Shown here: positions 16,901 through 27,535 of the stretch, piece after piece | Position numbering within the stretch: position 1 is the first letter of the stretch | How the letters are laid out: every line of letters starts with the position of its first letter | Assembly (NCBI RefSeq): GCF_004310395.1 | Contig: NZ_BFAX01000001.1 | Span: forward strand, 1 to 64,000 | DNA: 64,000 nt | Direction of reading: 5' to 3' | Origin: Methanofervidicoccus abyssi | GTDB lineage: Archaea > AGJL01 > Methanococci > Methanococcales > Methanococcaceae | Notes under the pieces: model-generated | Databases searched by the model: none | Told to the model about the DNA's origin: nothing | What the model saw: the letters and a program-made list of their open reading frames with translations, nothing else | Translations under genes and position numbers: made by a program

Positions 16901-17569
16901 TTGCAAAAACAGAGGTTCTGCTTAGATACAACTGCCATCACCGATAGTGAAGTGAGAAAATCCTTAAATGCCTCCACAATAACGGAGTCTGCTGAAAAGA
17001 TACTTGATCTCATTGCAAAATCTAGAATATACCTGGATATATCCTGCCACATACCCTACCCAAGTGTGTACAATGAGTTGATAGGTTTCTTAAAGAGGGA
17101 GGGATGTCCAGAGGAGATTATAATAAAGGTAGATACCTGGCTGGTAAAAAAGACTCCAAACAGATACGAGATAAAACTCCCTGCAGAAATACTATACGAG
17201 TATATAAGAGATTTAAGGGAGAGAATAAACAAAGGTATGAGGCTAAGTGAAAGTGCCATGTATGAAACTGCAGAGGAGATATACAACCTTACAATAAAGG
17301 GGGAAGGAGGTAAGAGAGAATTAATAAACTCTGTACTCTCGAAAACTGTCAATACCTTCAGAAACAAGTACAGAAATGCCCTTAGGACAGGAACCCTTGA
17401 CAGTGCTCCTGACCTAGATGTGTTGCTTCTAGCGAAAGAATTGGATGCTGCAGTTGTTGCTAGTGATGAAGGTATTGAAAAATGGGCTCAACGCTTAGGT
17501 TTAAGGTTTGTTAAGGCAAAGGATTTTCCATTTATTTTGAAGGAGTATCTGTCAGTTTATAAAAAATAG
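16901..17569 (+). CDS. RNA-free RNase P, HARP family
   Basis: A PIN-like metallonuclease of 222 aa, homologous to the minimal protein-only RNase P of Aquifex (HARP; formerly the UPF0278 or RNA ligase partner family). Seen: the N-terminal FCLDTTAITD with the first catalytic Asp, a helical middle (about residues 75-150) that mediates oligomer assembly in the family, and a C-terminal acidic set SAPDLDVLLLAKELDAAVVASDEGIEKWA. In archaea it coexists with RNA-based RNase P, so its in vivo substrate is unsettled. It starts at TTG 16901 after AGGAGGGG. It lies alone, 55 bp ahead of fucA. Confidence 0.85.
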   Translation: MQKQRFCLDTTAITDSEVRKSLNASTITESAEKILDLIAKSRIYLDISCHIPYPSVYNELIGFLKREGCPEEIIIKVDTWLVKKTPNRYEIKLPAEILYEYIRDLRERINKGMRLSESAMYETAEEIYNLTIKGEGGKRELINSVLSKTVNTFRNKYRNALRTGTLDSAPDLDVLLLAKELDAAVVASDEGIEKWAQRLGLRFVKAKDFPFILKEYLSVYKK

Positions 17570-17624
17570 GGTATAGAGTTGTGTTTTTAATAATTAAACC
17601 TTTGATTAGAACTAAGGTGATATT

Positions 17625-18179
17625 GTGAATCTAAAGGAGTTTATAAATATCTGCCATCTGTTATACCAGAGAAAGTACGTCGTAGGTAGTGGAGGTAATG
17701 TAAGTATCAGAGTGGATGATACAGTATATATTACACCTACAGGATCTATACTGGGATGTTTAAGGGAGGAAGATGTCTCTATTGTTGATATGGAAGGTAA
17801 TATAATAAAAGGAGAACCTTCATCTGAGTTGAAGATGCATTTAGGCATATACAGAAATAGGAAAGATATAAACAGTGTAATACATACTCATTCTCTCTAT
17901 GCTATAGCCCTTTCAGTGCTAGATAAAGAGATAGAGTTGATAACCCCTGAATCTAAAGTTTTCATAAAAAAGATAGGTTATGTTCCCTATTTAGAAGCAG
18001 GTAGTGAGGAGTTAGCTAAGGAGGTGTTTAAAAGAAAAGAAGATGTGATTATACTTAAAAATCATGGTGTTGTATGTCTAGGAAAAAATCTAAGGGACGC
18101 CTATATAAAAACAGAAGTTGTTGAAGAAGTTACAAAGTTGAACTTTATTACTCATCTTTTACAGTCTCCAAGGCACTAA
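17625..18179 (+). CDS. fucA: L-fuculose-1-phosphate aldolase (class II)
   Basis: A zinc-dependent class II aldolase/adducin-family enzyme of 184 aa. In Methanococcales the homologue provides lactaldehyde (then lactate) used for coenzyme F420. Seen: [11 protein letters not shown] near residue 20, [24 protein letters not shown] (zinc histidines) and [13 protein letters not shown] 17625 follows AGGTGAT. The last 32 bp overlap the convergent UPF0147 gene, an unusually long 3' overlap, so the two mRNAs are complementary there. Confidence 0.85.
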   Translation: MNLKEFINICHLLYQRKYVVGSGGNVSIRVDDTVYITPTGSILGCLREEDVSIVDMEGNIIKGEPSSELKMHLGIYRNRKDINSVIHTHSLYAIALSVLDKEIELITPESKVFIKKIGYVPYLEAGSEELAKEVFKRKEDVIILKNHGVVCLGKNLRDAYIKTEVVEEVTKLNFITHLLQSPRH

Positions 18180-18426
18180 CTATACTCCAGATCTGGGTTC
18201 TTGTATGAAGGGGCATATTTGGATCGTCACTGATATCGTCCAAATACTGTATCGCAGTGGCACTTCTTACAATGTATTCCTCTTTTTCATTTAAGATGGC
18301 ATCCTTTGCATTCTGTGCCGCAGCTCTTATATTCCTTGGAACTGTAGGATCATTTATGATGTTATCCAGCATCTGAGCTATCTGTTTTAACTTCTCCTCT
18401 GGACTGAGTTTCTTAGGTTTAAACAC
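18148..18426 (-). CDS. UPF0147 family protein
   Basis: A small, all-helical archaeal protein of unknown function. The core [21 protein letters not shown] and [14 protein letters not shown], then [20 protein letters not shown], are the family signatures. Start: GTG 18426 ([12 protein letters not shown]) has GGGTGA at short distance; an ATG at 18471 would extend the protein by 15 unconserved residues and begin right after the rpS6e stop. It is the second gene of the rpS6e unit and its end overlaps fucA. Confidence 0.82.
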   Translation of the reverse strand: MFKPKKLSPEEKLKQIAQMLDNIINDPTVPRNIRAAAQNAKDAILNEKEEYIVRSATAIQYLDDISDDPNMPLHTRTQIWSIVSALETVKDE

Positions 18427-18471
18427 CTTCTCACCCTCAGAATTTTTTAAGGGTGATAAAAAATATAGCAC

Positions 18472-18843
18472 TTATCCCTGTCCTATCAACTCGGTAATAG
18501 GTTTCTCTCCATACTCGACGATCTTGGTATTTACCTGGACGATATCTTCAGAAATTGTGTTGCCTCTTACACTTTTTCTCTTCCTTATACCTTTTTCCTT
18601 CGGTCTGTATCCAGGACCTTTACTTAGTAGTACTCTTTTAACTCCAGTACCAGGAATATCGGGTCTCATTGGAAAACCACACTTGTCAGATCCTCCAGTT
18701 ATTTTTAACTTGTATCCTTCCAGACCTATGATGGAACCGTCTATAATATCTCCTATTTTTTTACCTATCAATGCAGATGTTTCAACCTCCAACTGGTAGG
18801 ATTTCCCATCTTTATCAGATACTACAACTTTGAACTTTGGCAA
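18472..18843 (-). CDS. rps6e: Ribosomal protein S6e
   Basis: A small-subunit ribosomal protein of 123 aa, the short archaeal form. Motifs: FKVVVSDKDGKSYQLEV at the N-terminus, KITGGSDKCGFPMRPDIPG in the middle and KKGxR-type KGIRKRKSVRGNTISEDIVQ. The start is TTG 18843 after GGTGAT. It is transcribed with UPF0147 downstream. No other ribosomal protein gene is nearby. Confidence 0.95.
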   Translation of the reverse strand: MPKFKVVVSDKDGKSYQLEVETSALIGKKIGDIIDGSIIGLEGYKLKITGGSDKCGFPMRPDIPGTGVKRVLLSKGPGYRPKEKGIRKRKSVRGNTISEDIVQVNTKIVEYGEKPITELIGQG

Positions 18844-19768
18844 GTTATCACCTTAGTTAGTCTTTATTAAAAATAAGAATTATTGTAAGAGACATTAAAA
18901 ATAAATTATTTTATTAATCTAAAAAAATGTTTTTAAATGTATAATCCTTGATTATTTTTATACTTTTCCACGTCCTTATTATCGTAGTTTCTTATCATAA
19001 ACATTATATATAAAATTTTTGATATACCAAAGAAGTTATTAAGTGTTTCTACTATAAATAATAAAGTATCAAATGGAAAAAGTAAATAAAAGGTGAAGTT
19101 TTACTCCTTCTATTTTCACTAAAGAATAAATCTCACTGTTATCCCCTGGAAGGACCTGGGCACTGGTAGAAGGGAAAAAATTCTGCTAACACCTCCTTAA
19201 AGAGGTACGTTAGATTACCATGTTCTCTTTAAAACGCATTTCCCTAAAGGTGTTTAACCCCTACTTAAATTCAACTTCTACTAACTAAAAGTATTTAATT
19301 AAAAAAATTATTATTATCTTAACTTTTAATTAAAAGTATTTAAAAATAATATTATAAATTTAAAAGACTATTAGAATAATAAAAATTAATAAAAATAAAT
19401 TTTACCTAAAATTGTTTTTTAATTATAATATTAACAGAGTTATTGATAAAATTCTAGTTCCTATTAAAATCTCAAAAAATTTCAGGTACAACTGTAGATA
19501 TCAACAAATAGGATTTTTCTGTTTTTATTCCGGTGTCCAGAAATATATTCCTGGAAATTAACATGTCTTTTTTTGATATTTTTATACTTAATTTTTGTTT
19601 AGGATTAATAAAAAATTAAAATCATTGCATCAAAAATAATAAATAAAAAAGATAAGTCAATTATAAATTTTTAAAATATAAACAGATAATTTTTCACTCC
19701 TCTACGCTTTCTTCTATCATGTCCTAATATTCAGAAAATATCCGTTTATAAAGATCCGGGTAGTCCCT
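18844..19768. other. Longest gene-free stretch in the window (925 bp)
   Basis: No supportable gene on either strand. About 19080-19280 is distinctly less AT-rich than its flanks but is broken by stops in all frames, so it looks like decayed coding or element DNA. A near-palindrome TCCAGAAATATATTCCTGGA lies at about 19532-19551. A weak fourth copy of the intergenic repeat may begin near 19081. The rest is A/T-rich. Confidence 0.5.
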
Positions 19769-20221
19769 ATGTTAGACATCCCAAAATACAAAAGAATTAC
19801 AGCTAGAAATGTTGTATTGGATTTAAACGGTACCTTAGCAGTAGATGGCTATGTAGATAGAGAGGTTTTAAATCTGTTAAAGGAATTAAGTAAGAGTTAC
19901 AGGATAGTTGTCCTAACTGCGGATACCTTTGGAAATGCTAAGAAGATATTTGAAGGACTAGATAATGTAACCTTGGAGGTTATAAGAGATTCTGAAGAGA
20001 AAACTAAAGTTGCTAAGAGATACACTCCATATATCGGAATAGGTAACGGTAACAACGATATAGGAGTCTTTAAAAATGCAGAATTGAGTATAGCGATTAT
20101 AGGGAAGGAAGGATGTAGTGCTAAACTTCTCCTTTCTGCTGATGTTATAGTATGTGATATAGTAGATGCTATAAACCTACTACTAAAGGAAAAAAGATTA
20201 ATAGCAACACTTAGAGGATAG
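19769..20221 (+). CDS. HAD-family phosphatase, soluble P-type-ATPase-like
   Basis: A 150-aa haloacid dehalogenase fold protein of the COG4087 group. Motif I is VVLDLNGTLA (nucleophile Asp in DLNGT), motif II is VVLTADT, and motif IV is YIGIGNGNNDIGVFKNAELSIAI, which resembles the hinge of P-type ATPases. There is no membrane domain, so it is a soluble phosphatase or regulatory fragment; the substrate is unknown. Its stop codon directly abuts the stop of convergent gatD. Confidence 0.78.
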   Translation: MLDIPKYKRITARNVVLDLNGTLAVDGYVDREVLNLLKELSKSYRIVVLTADTFGNAKKIFEGLDNVTLEVIRDSEEKTKVAKRYTPYIGIGNGNNDIGVFKNAELSIAIIGKEGCSAKLLLSADVIVCDIVDAINLLLKEKRLIATLRG

Positions 20222-21490
20222 CTAGTAGCAGTCAAACCTTGTACGTAGTGTTATCTCCCCCTTGAGATTCTCAGTTAGTAGTTTCTTGGCCTCTTCTACG
20301 GAGTAGTTCCCAAGTAGGTACATCATCTTAACTAACGCCACTTCCGGAAGCATGTCCTCACAGGGTATCACCCCCAATCTTAGAAGTTTTCTACCATTTG
20401 AATACACGTTCATATTTACCCTTCCATTTATACACTGTGAAGCCATAGCCACTAAGAGGCCACTGTCTATAGCGTACTTTATGTTGTTGAAGATAGTCTC
20501 TGGAGCATGTCCTAAACCAGTGCCCTCAAGTAAGATACCTTTATACCCTTTATCTACATAGTAATCTATTATATCTCCTTCTATCCCGGGATATATCTTT
20601 ATTAGGGCTACTCTCTCCTCCAAGTTGGTGTTTATTTCAACCTTAGGATCTTCTCCTTCTACCTTATTATTTACTTCCCTTATATACTCTATCCTCCTTG
20701 AAGTTGGGTATATTTTTGCAATAGGTATGGTATTCACAGATCTGAAGGCATCTCTTCTAGAAGTATGGTACTTTCTAACCTTTACACCTTCATGGAGATA
20801 CGTGAAAGTATCTCCACTCTCTCCATGCATGACGACATAAACTCCTTTAATGGGCTCAGTGGCCACCATCACTGCAGATATAAGGTTCAGGGGGGCGTCT
20901 GAGGAAGGTCTATCGCTACTCCTCTGGGCTCCTACAAGTACAACAGGTATATTGGTTTCCACCATAAAGGAAAGTGCAGCTGCTGTGTAGTGCATGGTGT
21001 CTGTACCATGAGTTATAACGATCCCTTCCGCTCCATTCTCCACTTCTCTCTTTATCTCTTCTGCTATTCTCTTCCAATGGAGGGGAAGGATATTCTCACT
21101 GAGTATGTTCATAAGTGGCCTACCCAATATATTTCCAATCTCCAACAACTCTGGGAACGCGAGTATCAAATCTTCTGCAGTAAATGCCGGATGAACCGCT
21201 CCAGTATTATAATCAACCCTTGAGGCTACAGTACCTCCAGTGGATAAGATGGAGATATTTTTTAAGTTTCCCTTATTTTCAAAGATCACCTCTGGTTTTC
21301 TATATTTTGGAGTTTTACTACCTTCTATTTTTTCTATAGATACTATACGTCTCTTTGAAATACCTACGTTGTATCCATTTTTCATCTTGATAACTAAGAT
21401 GTCTTCGTCTAAGGAGGGCATGACTATACCTATATATTGGGTATTCTCTGTTTTTATGGATACTAAATCTCCAACTTGGTAGTTGTCCAT
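20222..21490 (-). CDS. gatD: Glutamyl-tRNA(Gln) amidotransferase subunit D
   Basis: The asparaginase-like subunit of archaeal GatDE, which converts Glu-tRNA(Gln) to Gln-tRNA(Gln). At 422 aa it has an N-terminal SH3-like domain (to about residue 70), then the amidase core with [31 protein letters not shown] (Thr, Asp and Lys of the catalytic set) and [10 protein letters not shown]. No gatE is in the window. ATG 21490 lies in a divergent gap shared with the AI-2E transporter gene. Confidence 0.95.
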   Translation of the reverse strand: MDNYQVGDLVSIKTENTQYIGIVMPSLDEDILVIKMKNGYNVGISKRRIVSIEKIEGSKTPKYRKPEVIFENKGNLKNISILSTGGTVASRVDYNTGAVHPAFTAEDLILAFPELLEIGNILGRPLMNILSENILPLHWKRIAEEIKREVENGAEGIVITHGTDTMHYTAAALSFMVETNIPVVLVGAQRSSDRPSSDAPLNLISAVMVATEPIKGVYVVMHGESGDTFTYLHEGVKVRKYHTSRRDAFRSVNTIPIAKIYPTSRRIEYIREVNNKVEGEDPKVEINTNLEERVALIKIYPGIEGDIIDYYVDKGYKGILLEGTGLGHAPETIFNNIKYAIDSGLLVAMASQCINGRVNMNVYSNGRKLLRLGVIPCEDMLPEVALVKMMYLLGNYSVEEAKKLLTENLKGEITLRTRFDCY

Positions 21491-21627
21491 TTTTTCACCA
21501 GGCTTATAAGGTATTTTTTAATAATACTTGTTATATTATTAAAAATATTAAAGAATATTATTTAAATTAAAATTTATAATAAAAACTATATATCTATTAA
21601 ATATCTATTAAAGAAAGATGGGGTATT

Positions 21628-22671
21628 ATGAATACTACAGAGTTTAGAATAGTAATGAGGATCTTTGTAGTGTCTGTGTTCTTACTTGTTTTATACTTAA
21701 TATATCCTTTTATCGACGTTATTGCTCTCTCTTGTGCATTTGCATATATGGGTAAACCCATATACGATGGAACTAGAAGATACTTTGGAAAATCTACAGC
21801 TGCACTGATCAGCCTACTTATTTTTATAATCCCAACTGTGGTAGCAGGTATTTTAGTGTTGAGAGATCTAGCAGCCTTTATACTTCAGGCAAATATTCAG
21901 AGCACTATTAACTCTTTAAACAGTATTTTAAATAAGATGTCGGACCACCAATTAGGTTATATATCCTATATAAATGAAAGTACTATGATACAGAATATAC
22001 TGCTACATATTTGGACCTATTTAGAACCCCATATAAAAGCACTGGCATTTCAGGTTATGTCTCTTCCAATAGTATTTATAAAAGTACTAGTAATTATATT
22101 TTTAACCTATTATCTTTTGAAAGATGGGGATGTTATCAGGGAAGTGATACTTTCTCATGTTCCAGAAGAGTATTATCAAAAAACAAAATTATTTTTAGAT
22201 AAATTAAACGAATCTTATAAAAACCTTTTCATAGGTAACGCCTTGACATCCATAGTGATAGGAATTGTGGCAGGTATAGGGTACTACATATTAAACGTAC
22301 CTAATGCATTCCTTTTAGCAGTTTTAACTGGTATATTTGCACTACTACCTATAGTGGGAAGCTGGACTATCTATATACCTTTAACCTTCTATTATATATT
22401 AATAGGAGATGTGGTGAAAGGTATCGAAATATTTGCCTTCGGTTCAGTATTTCTATCCCTCTTACCTGACTTCATAATAAGGCCTCATATAGTTAAAAAT
22501 GAGAGTAACATCCATCCCTCTTTGGTTTTAATAGCCTTCCTAATGGGCCCACTTACCTTCGGTTTTGGAGGTTTTGCTATAGGACCTCTGATTATTGGAG
22601 CCTTCGACGCCATATGTAGAATAAATCTAGAAAAGAGATCTAAAAACGAAGAGAATAATAAAACAATTTAA
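21628..22671 (+). CDS. AI-2E family transporter (UPF0118)
   Basis: An integral membrane protein of 347 aa with about eight helices: a pair at about residues 7-40, one near 60-80, a long extracytoplasmic stretch (80-145), then the conserved block with LSHVPEEYYQKTKLFLDKLNE, ALLPIVGSWTIYIP and LLPDFIIRPHIVKNESNIHP. The family covers quorum-signal exporters and Na+/H+ antiporters, so the substrate is open. Its 3' end lies about 45 bp from the convergent tRNA-Ser gene. Confidence 0.85.
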   Translation: MNTTEFRIVMRIFVVSVFLLVLYLIYPFIDVIALSCAFAYMGKPIYDGTRRYFGKSTAALISLLIFIIPTVVAGILVLRDLAAFILQANIQSTINSLNSILNKMSDHQLGYISYINESTMIQNILLHIWTYLEPHIKALAFQVMSLPIVFIKVLVIIFLTYYLLKDGDVIREVILSHVPEEYYQKTKLFLDKLNESYKNLFIGNALTSIVIGIVAGIGYYILNVPNAFLLAVLTGIFALLPIVGSWTIYIPLTFYYILIGDVVKGIEIFAFGSVFLSLLPDFIIRPHIVKNESNIHPSLVLIAFLMGPLTFGFGGFAIGPLIIGAFDAICRINLEKRSKNEENNKTI

Positions 22672-22716
22672 ATATTTAAGAATTTGGATTATAAAGAATA
22701 TAAAAAAATATTCTAA

Positions 22717-22806
22717 TGGCGCGGAGGCCGAGATTTGAACTCGGGAAGGGCATAACGCCCAACGGGATTAGCAGTCCCGCGCCGTACCAGGCTGGGCCAC
22801 CTCCGC
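22717..22806 (-). tRNA. tRNA-Ser (anticodon GCU)
   Basis: A class II tRNA with a long variable arm (TTGGGCGTTATGCCCTT). Acceptor GCGGAGG pairs CCTCCGC, the anticodon stem CGGGA/TCCCG surrounds loop CTGCTAA (GCU, reading AGC/AGU), the T-arm is CCGAG-TTCAAAT-CTCGG, discriminator G at 22720, and CCA is encoded at 22717-22719. Confidence 0.97.
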
Positions 22807-22833
22807 ACCTAATCCATTATAGTAAAAATACAT

Positions 22834-22848
22834 TACTACTATATAAAT
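22834..22848 (-). promoter_or_regulatory. tRNA-Ser promoter
   Basis: ATTTATATAGTAGTA on the minus strand with an AAAAA BRE-like flank; the TATA core is at 22840-22847, 34-41 bp upstream of the mature 5' end. Identical over 15 bases to the tRNA-Val promoter. Confidence 0.6.
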
Positions 22849-22957
22849 TTTTCGATCAATGCATATCTAACATCTCCACTATAAGCCCCAATATTTCGTT
22901 AGACTATTGATGGTTGTTGCTAGTTTAAAAATTAATGGTGGTTAGACACATTCCCTA

Positions 22958-25009
22958 TCAATGTTCCCTAACTATGTCACTCTCTCCTGGTGGAAGAACC
23001 CTGAGGATGTCTTCGTCATCTACATCGTAATCTTTAAATATCTCCTTAAGTTCCTTTATAAGCTCTCCCTTCTTCCTCCTGGCAGGTTTTATCATTACAT
23101 ATTTCTCAAAGTTTTTGGCGGTCTCAGGAGGTGCTGTAGTTAACTTCTTCTCCCCTTCGTACTCCAAGATACCTATACATAATCCCAGAGGCACACTCCT
23201 TATAAAGTTCCTCCTACCTCTTATCATAAACGCCCCTTTCTTCAGATACTCTCCACTCTCTGCAGTCTTTGAGATCTGCTCAGGTCTTACCCAGTAGACA
23301 TCTGTATTACCCAGTCCCAACTTCCAGGCCCTTGAATGGGAAGCTGCAAAACGAGCAGTTTCCCACAACAATCTCTCTCTTTTCTCCTCCTCTAACTCTC
23401 CTATATCTCTATCCATCTTGATAACTGCAAAGGGTGCCCCCTCCATAAGTGTATGGAATACTATATCCTTATCATCTGTGTATCTCTTTATAAGTATCTC
23501 GTTTGTCGTTGCATCTTTTCCAGCCAGTATTAAGTAGCCCTCTATAACAGTCCATTTGAATTTCTCATACCACTTCCTCTTTTTCCTCTTCTTTTTTACA
23601 AGAGATTTTTTCTCCATCTCCTTGATCAACTTCTGTTCCAATTCCCCCTCCCTTTTCAACCTCTCGAGTTTCTCTCTACTTAACTCTATAGCCTTCTTAA
23701 CACCCTCCATTTTACTCTTGAACTTCTTAGATCTACTGTAGTACTCTTCTGCATTCTCAAAGGCGTTTTTTCTTATATCTAATACAATATCTCTCTCTAT
23801 AACCCCTTCCCCGTAATCTGCAGATAATCTAAGTACAACTTCTCCACTTTTCTCTCTTATAGAAACAATCTTACTAAGAAGAGGATTATCTCTGTTTTCC
23901 TTAATTATCTTCTTTATCTCTGCCCAGTCCATTCTCTCCCTTGCCTGCCTGAGAGCATTGAGGATCTCATCCACTACGTTGTAGTTGGCATATATCAGAT
24001 CCCCCTTTATCTGGTTCTCCTGTGCCGTCTTTTCGTACTTCTTTAAAGTTTCCATCTGGCTCTCGAGGATCCTCTCCTGCTTTTTTATAATCCTCTGTAA
24101 TTTACTCTCAACCTCCTCTACAACCTTCTTTGCTATATACTGGGAGAAGTAGTCATCCACTGCGTTTATGAATTTTTCGTAGTACTTTTTCTCGTAATCT
24201 TTATATCTTATCAGTTCCACTGGAGATACATCGAAATACCCTCCATCTTTTAAAACTATATGGGGCTTTCTATCTTGAAACATCCTCTTGAAGAACTCTC
24301 TACATCCGTTATACAGTTTCTCTATCTCCTCCTCGGAGAGATTCACAGTTTTCTTATCTACACCTGCAATATAACATATCTCCTCAGCATATGTTCCTGC
24401 TAAACCAAAGATCCTTGAAATAACCCTTACACATTCCGTCTTCTTATTTTTATCATCTTTAAACTTATCTCTAAATATCTCATATGCTATTGAGTATTCC
24501 AAATTAAATGGAGTTAGATCCCTCTGAGGTGGATACTTATAGATCTCCTTTGGGATTATCTCCCTACTACTCCACCTTTCCATCTTTAGCGGTAGTATTA
24601 TCCTATCCTCACTATCTAGAAGTATCACATTACCCTCACCGAAGAGTTCCACAATAAGTTTATAGATATTCTCCTTCCACTGAAATGTTATCTTAACTAT
24701 TCTATCAAAATTATGCTGTTCCACACTGGTTATTCTAGTGTTTTTCAGATACTTCCTCAGTAGCATTGCAAAGGATGGGGGATTTTTAGGTTTCTCCCTG
24801 TTGTATTCTGTTAAGGTAATATACTTGTAGGTGCCTATCCCTATGGCCACCTCCTTTGCACCTTCATCTGGAACATGTATCTTCAGTATCAATTCCTTTC
24901 CTCCCTGAGAATCTATTAGAAATGCCTTATCCAATATTCCATTTACTATCTCTCCTTGGAGTTCCTGTACTATGGCGTATATATCTACGTTAGTTAGATC
25001 CTTTTTCAT
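22958..25009 (-). CDS. rqcH: NFACT protein, archaeal RqcH/Rqc2 homologue
   Basis: A ribosome-quality-control factor that binds obstructed 50S subunits with peptidyl-tRNA; bacterial homologues add Ala tails. At 683 aa it has all domains: NFACT-N (to about 200, with NFDRIVKI carrying the functional Asp-Arg pair), a helix-hairpin-helix region, a long coiled coil (about 290-470, including a KKKRKKRKWYEKFKW basic patch) and the NFACT-R/DUF814 domain with GAPFAVIKMDRD. ATG 25009 follows GGTGAT; an ATG seven codons upstream has no such site. Single gene, promoter on its right. Confidence 0.9.
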   Translation of the reverse strand: MKKDLTNVDIYAIVQELQGEIVNGILDKAFLIDSQGGKELILKIHVPDEGAKEVAIGIGTYKYITLTEYNREKPKNPPSFAMLLRKYLKNTRITSVEQHNFDRIVKITFQWKENIYKLIVELFGEGNVILLDSEDRIILPLKMERWSSREIIPKEIYKYPPQRDLTPFNLEYSIAYEIFRDKFKDDKNKKTECVRVISRIFGLAGTYAEEICYIAGVDKKTVNLSEEEIEKLYNGCREFFKRMFQDRKPHIVLKDGGYFDVSPVELIRYKDYEKKYYEKFINAVDDYFSQYIAKKVVEEVESKLQRIIKKQERILESQMETLKKYEKTAQENQIKGDLIYANYNVVDEILNALRQARERMDWAEIKKIIKENRDNPLLSKIVSIREKSGEVVLRLSADYGEGVIERDIVLDIRKNAFENAEEYYSRSKKFKSKMEGVKKAIELSREKLERLKREGELEQKLIKEMEKKSLVKKKRKKRKWYEKFKWTVIEGYLILAGKDATTNEILIKRYTDDKDIVFHTLMEGAPFAVIKMDRDIGELEEEKRERLLWETARFAASHSRAWKLGLGNTDVYWVRPEQISKTAESGEYLKKGAFMIRGRRNFIRSVPLGLCIGILEYEGEKKLTTAPPETAKNFEKYVMIKPARRKKGELIKELKEIFKDYDVDDEDILRVLPPGESDIVREH

Positions 25010-25029
25010 AGTATCACCTAAGTAACTCA

Positions 25030-26347
<1,318 letters not shown>

Positions 26348-26389
26348 TTCTTTTTTATTCTTTTTCTTAAAAATATTGAGGAGGTAAAG

Positions 26390-26995
26390 ATGTTTGAGAT
26401 ATTCCGTTTTATTGTAGATACCTACTATAAAACAATGGATATGCTATTTATGCCCATTGTAATAAATATCCATCCTGCCCTTGCCATACTTATAATAGCC
26501 TTTATAGTATCTTTTATTATTACATTAGCAACGAAATTGTTAGTTGATCAGGAGAGAATGGAAGAGATTAAAAAGAGAATTAAAGAGTTCCAAGTAAAGG
26601 TAAGGAAAGCCTCTAAAGATCCAGAACTTATGAAGGAGATTGAGAAGGAACAGGAAGAGATAATGAAGATCCAGATGGAAATGATGAAGATGAGTTTTAA
26701 ACCTATGATATACACCTGGGTACCTATTATAGCCATTATTGCATATCTGAAGCATGTCTACGGTTACAACGGGGTATTACATACCTTAAACCCCTCCTGG
26801 AATGGAGTAGTGGTATATCTTCCGACCATTCTCTCTAAGTTGTTGTTGGTACCCTTCTTTCACTGGTTAGGTGGTTTATTCTATCGAGGGGGATTTGGAA
26901 TAGTTTCGGATGAAGCTCTTGGATGGCTTGGATGGTATGTGATATGTTCCATGGCTACATCTACTTTTTTGAGGAAGGTGATGGGTATAAAATAA
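26390..26995 (+). CDS. DUF106/EMC3-TMCO1-type membrane insertase
   Basis: An Oxa1-superfamily protein of 201 aa, proposed to insert membrane proteins beside the ribosome and Sec system. Helices lie at about 19-45, 108-122 and 178-196. A cytoplasmic coiled coil (about 50-100: [20 protein letters not shown]...[10 protein letters not shown]) follows the first helix and precedes the conserved [16 protein letters not shown], as in the archaeal Ylp1/DUF106 structure. ATG follows GGAGG. Seven bases separate it from endA, so adkA-DUF106-endA-comC may be one operon. Confidence 0.88.
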   Translation: MFEIFRFIVDTYYKTMDMLFMPIVINIHPALAILIIAFIVSFIITLATKLLVDQERMEEIKKRIKEFQVKVRKASKDPELMKEIEKEQEEIMKIQMEMMKMSFKPMIYTWVPIIAIIAYLKHVYGYNGVLHTLNPSWNGVVVYLPTILSKLLLVPFFHWLGGLFYRGGFGIVSDEALGWLGWYVICSMATSTFLRKVMGIK

Positions 26996-27001
26996 GGGGA
27001 T

Positions 27002-27526
27002 ATGATGGCAAAGAAACCTGTAGTGGGAATACTCTCTGGGGAGAGGATTGTTGTATTTAATAAAGAAGGGATATCCAGACTAAGTGCCAAGAGGTACGGG
27101 GAGTTAAACGAGAACTTTTTATCACTATCTCTCATAGAAGGACTCTATTTACTGTCGAAAAACAGTATTAAAGTTAAATATAAAGATAGGTTTCTGTCAT
27201 TTGAAGAACTCTACAACTACGCCAAAGAGATAGATGAGAGGTTATGTATAAAGTATCTGGTGTATAGAGATCTAAAAAATAGAGGTTATACCGTAAAAAC
27301 TGGACTTAAGTACGGGGCTGATTTCAGACTCTACAGTAGAGAGAACATAGAAGAGATACATTCTGAGTATCTCGTAAAGGTATTCTCCGAAGATAAGCCC
27401 TGTTCCATCTCAGAACTTACAGGGTTTGTAAGGGTCGCCCACTCTGTTAGAAAGAAGTTGATAATCGCCATTGTAGACAACGACGGAGATATCGTTTACT
27501 ACAATATGGAGTATATAAGGCCTTAA
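27002..27526 (+). CDS. endA: tRNA-intron endonuclease
   Basis: Cuts introns from pre-tRNA and pre-rRNA at bulge-helix-bulge sites. At 174 aa it is the homotetramer type. The catalytic triad is visible: Tyr in KYGADFRLY, His in EIHSEYLVKV and Lys in HSVRKKLIIA. The C-terminal loop DNDGDIVYYNMEY also fits. Two adjacent ATGs (27002, 27005) follow AGGGGAT and either may be used. None of the three tRNAs in this window has an intron. Confidence 0.93.
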   Translation: MMAKKPVVGILSGERIVVFNKEGISRLSAKRYGELNENFLSLSLIEGLYLLSKNSIKVKYKDRFLSFEELYNYAKEIDERLCIKYLVYRDLKNRGYTVKTGLKYGADFRLYSRENIEEIHSEYLVKVFSEDKPCSISELTGFVRVAHSVRKKLIIAIVDNDGDIVYYNMEYIRP

Positions 27527-27535
27527 GGTGACAGG

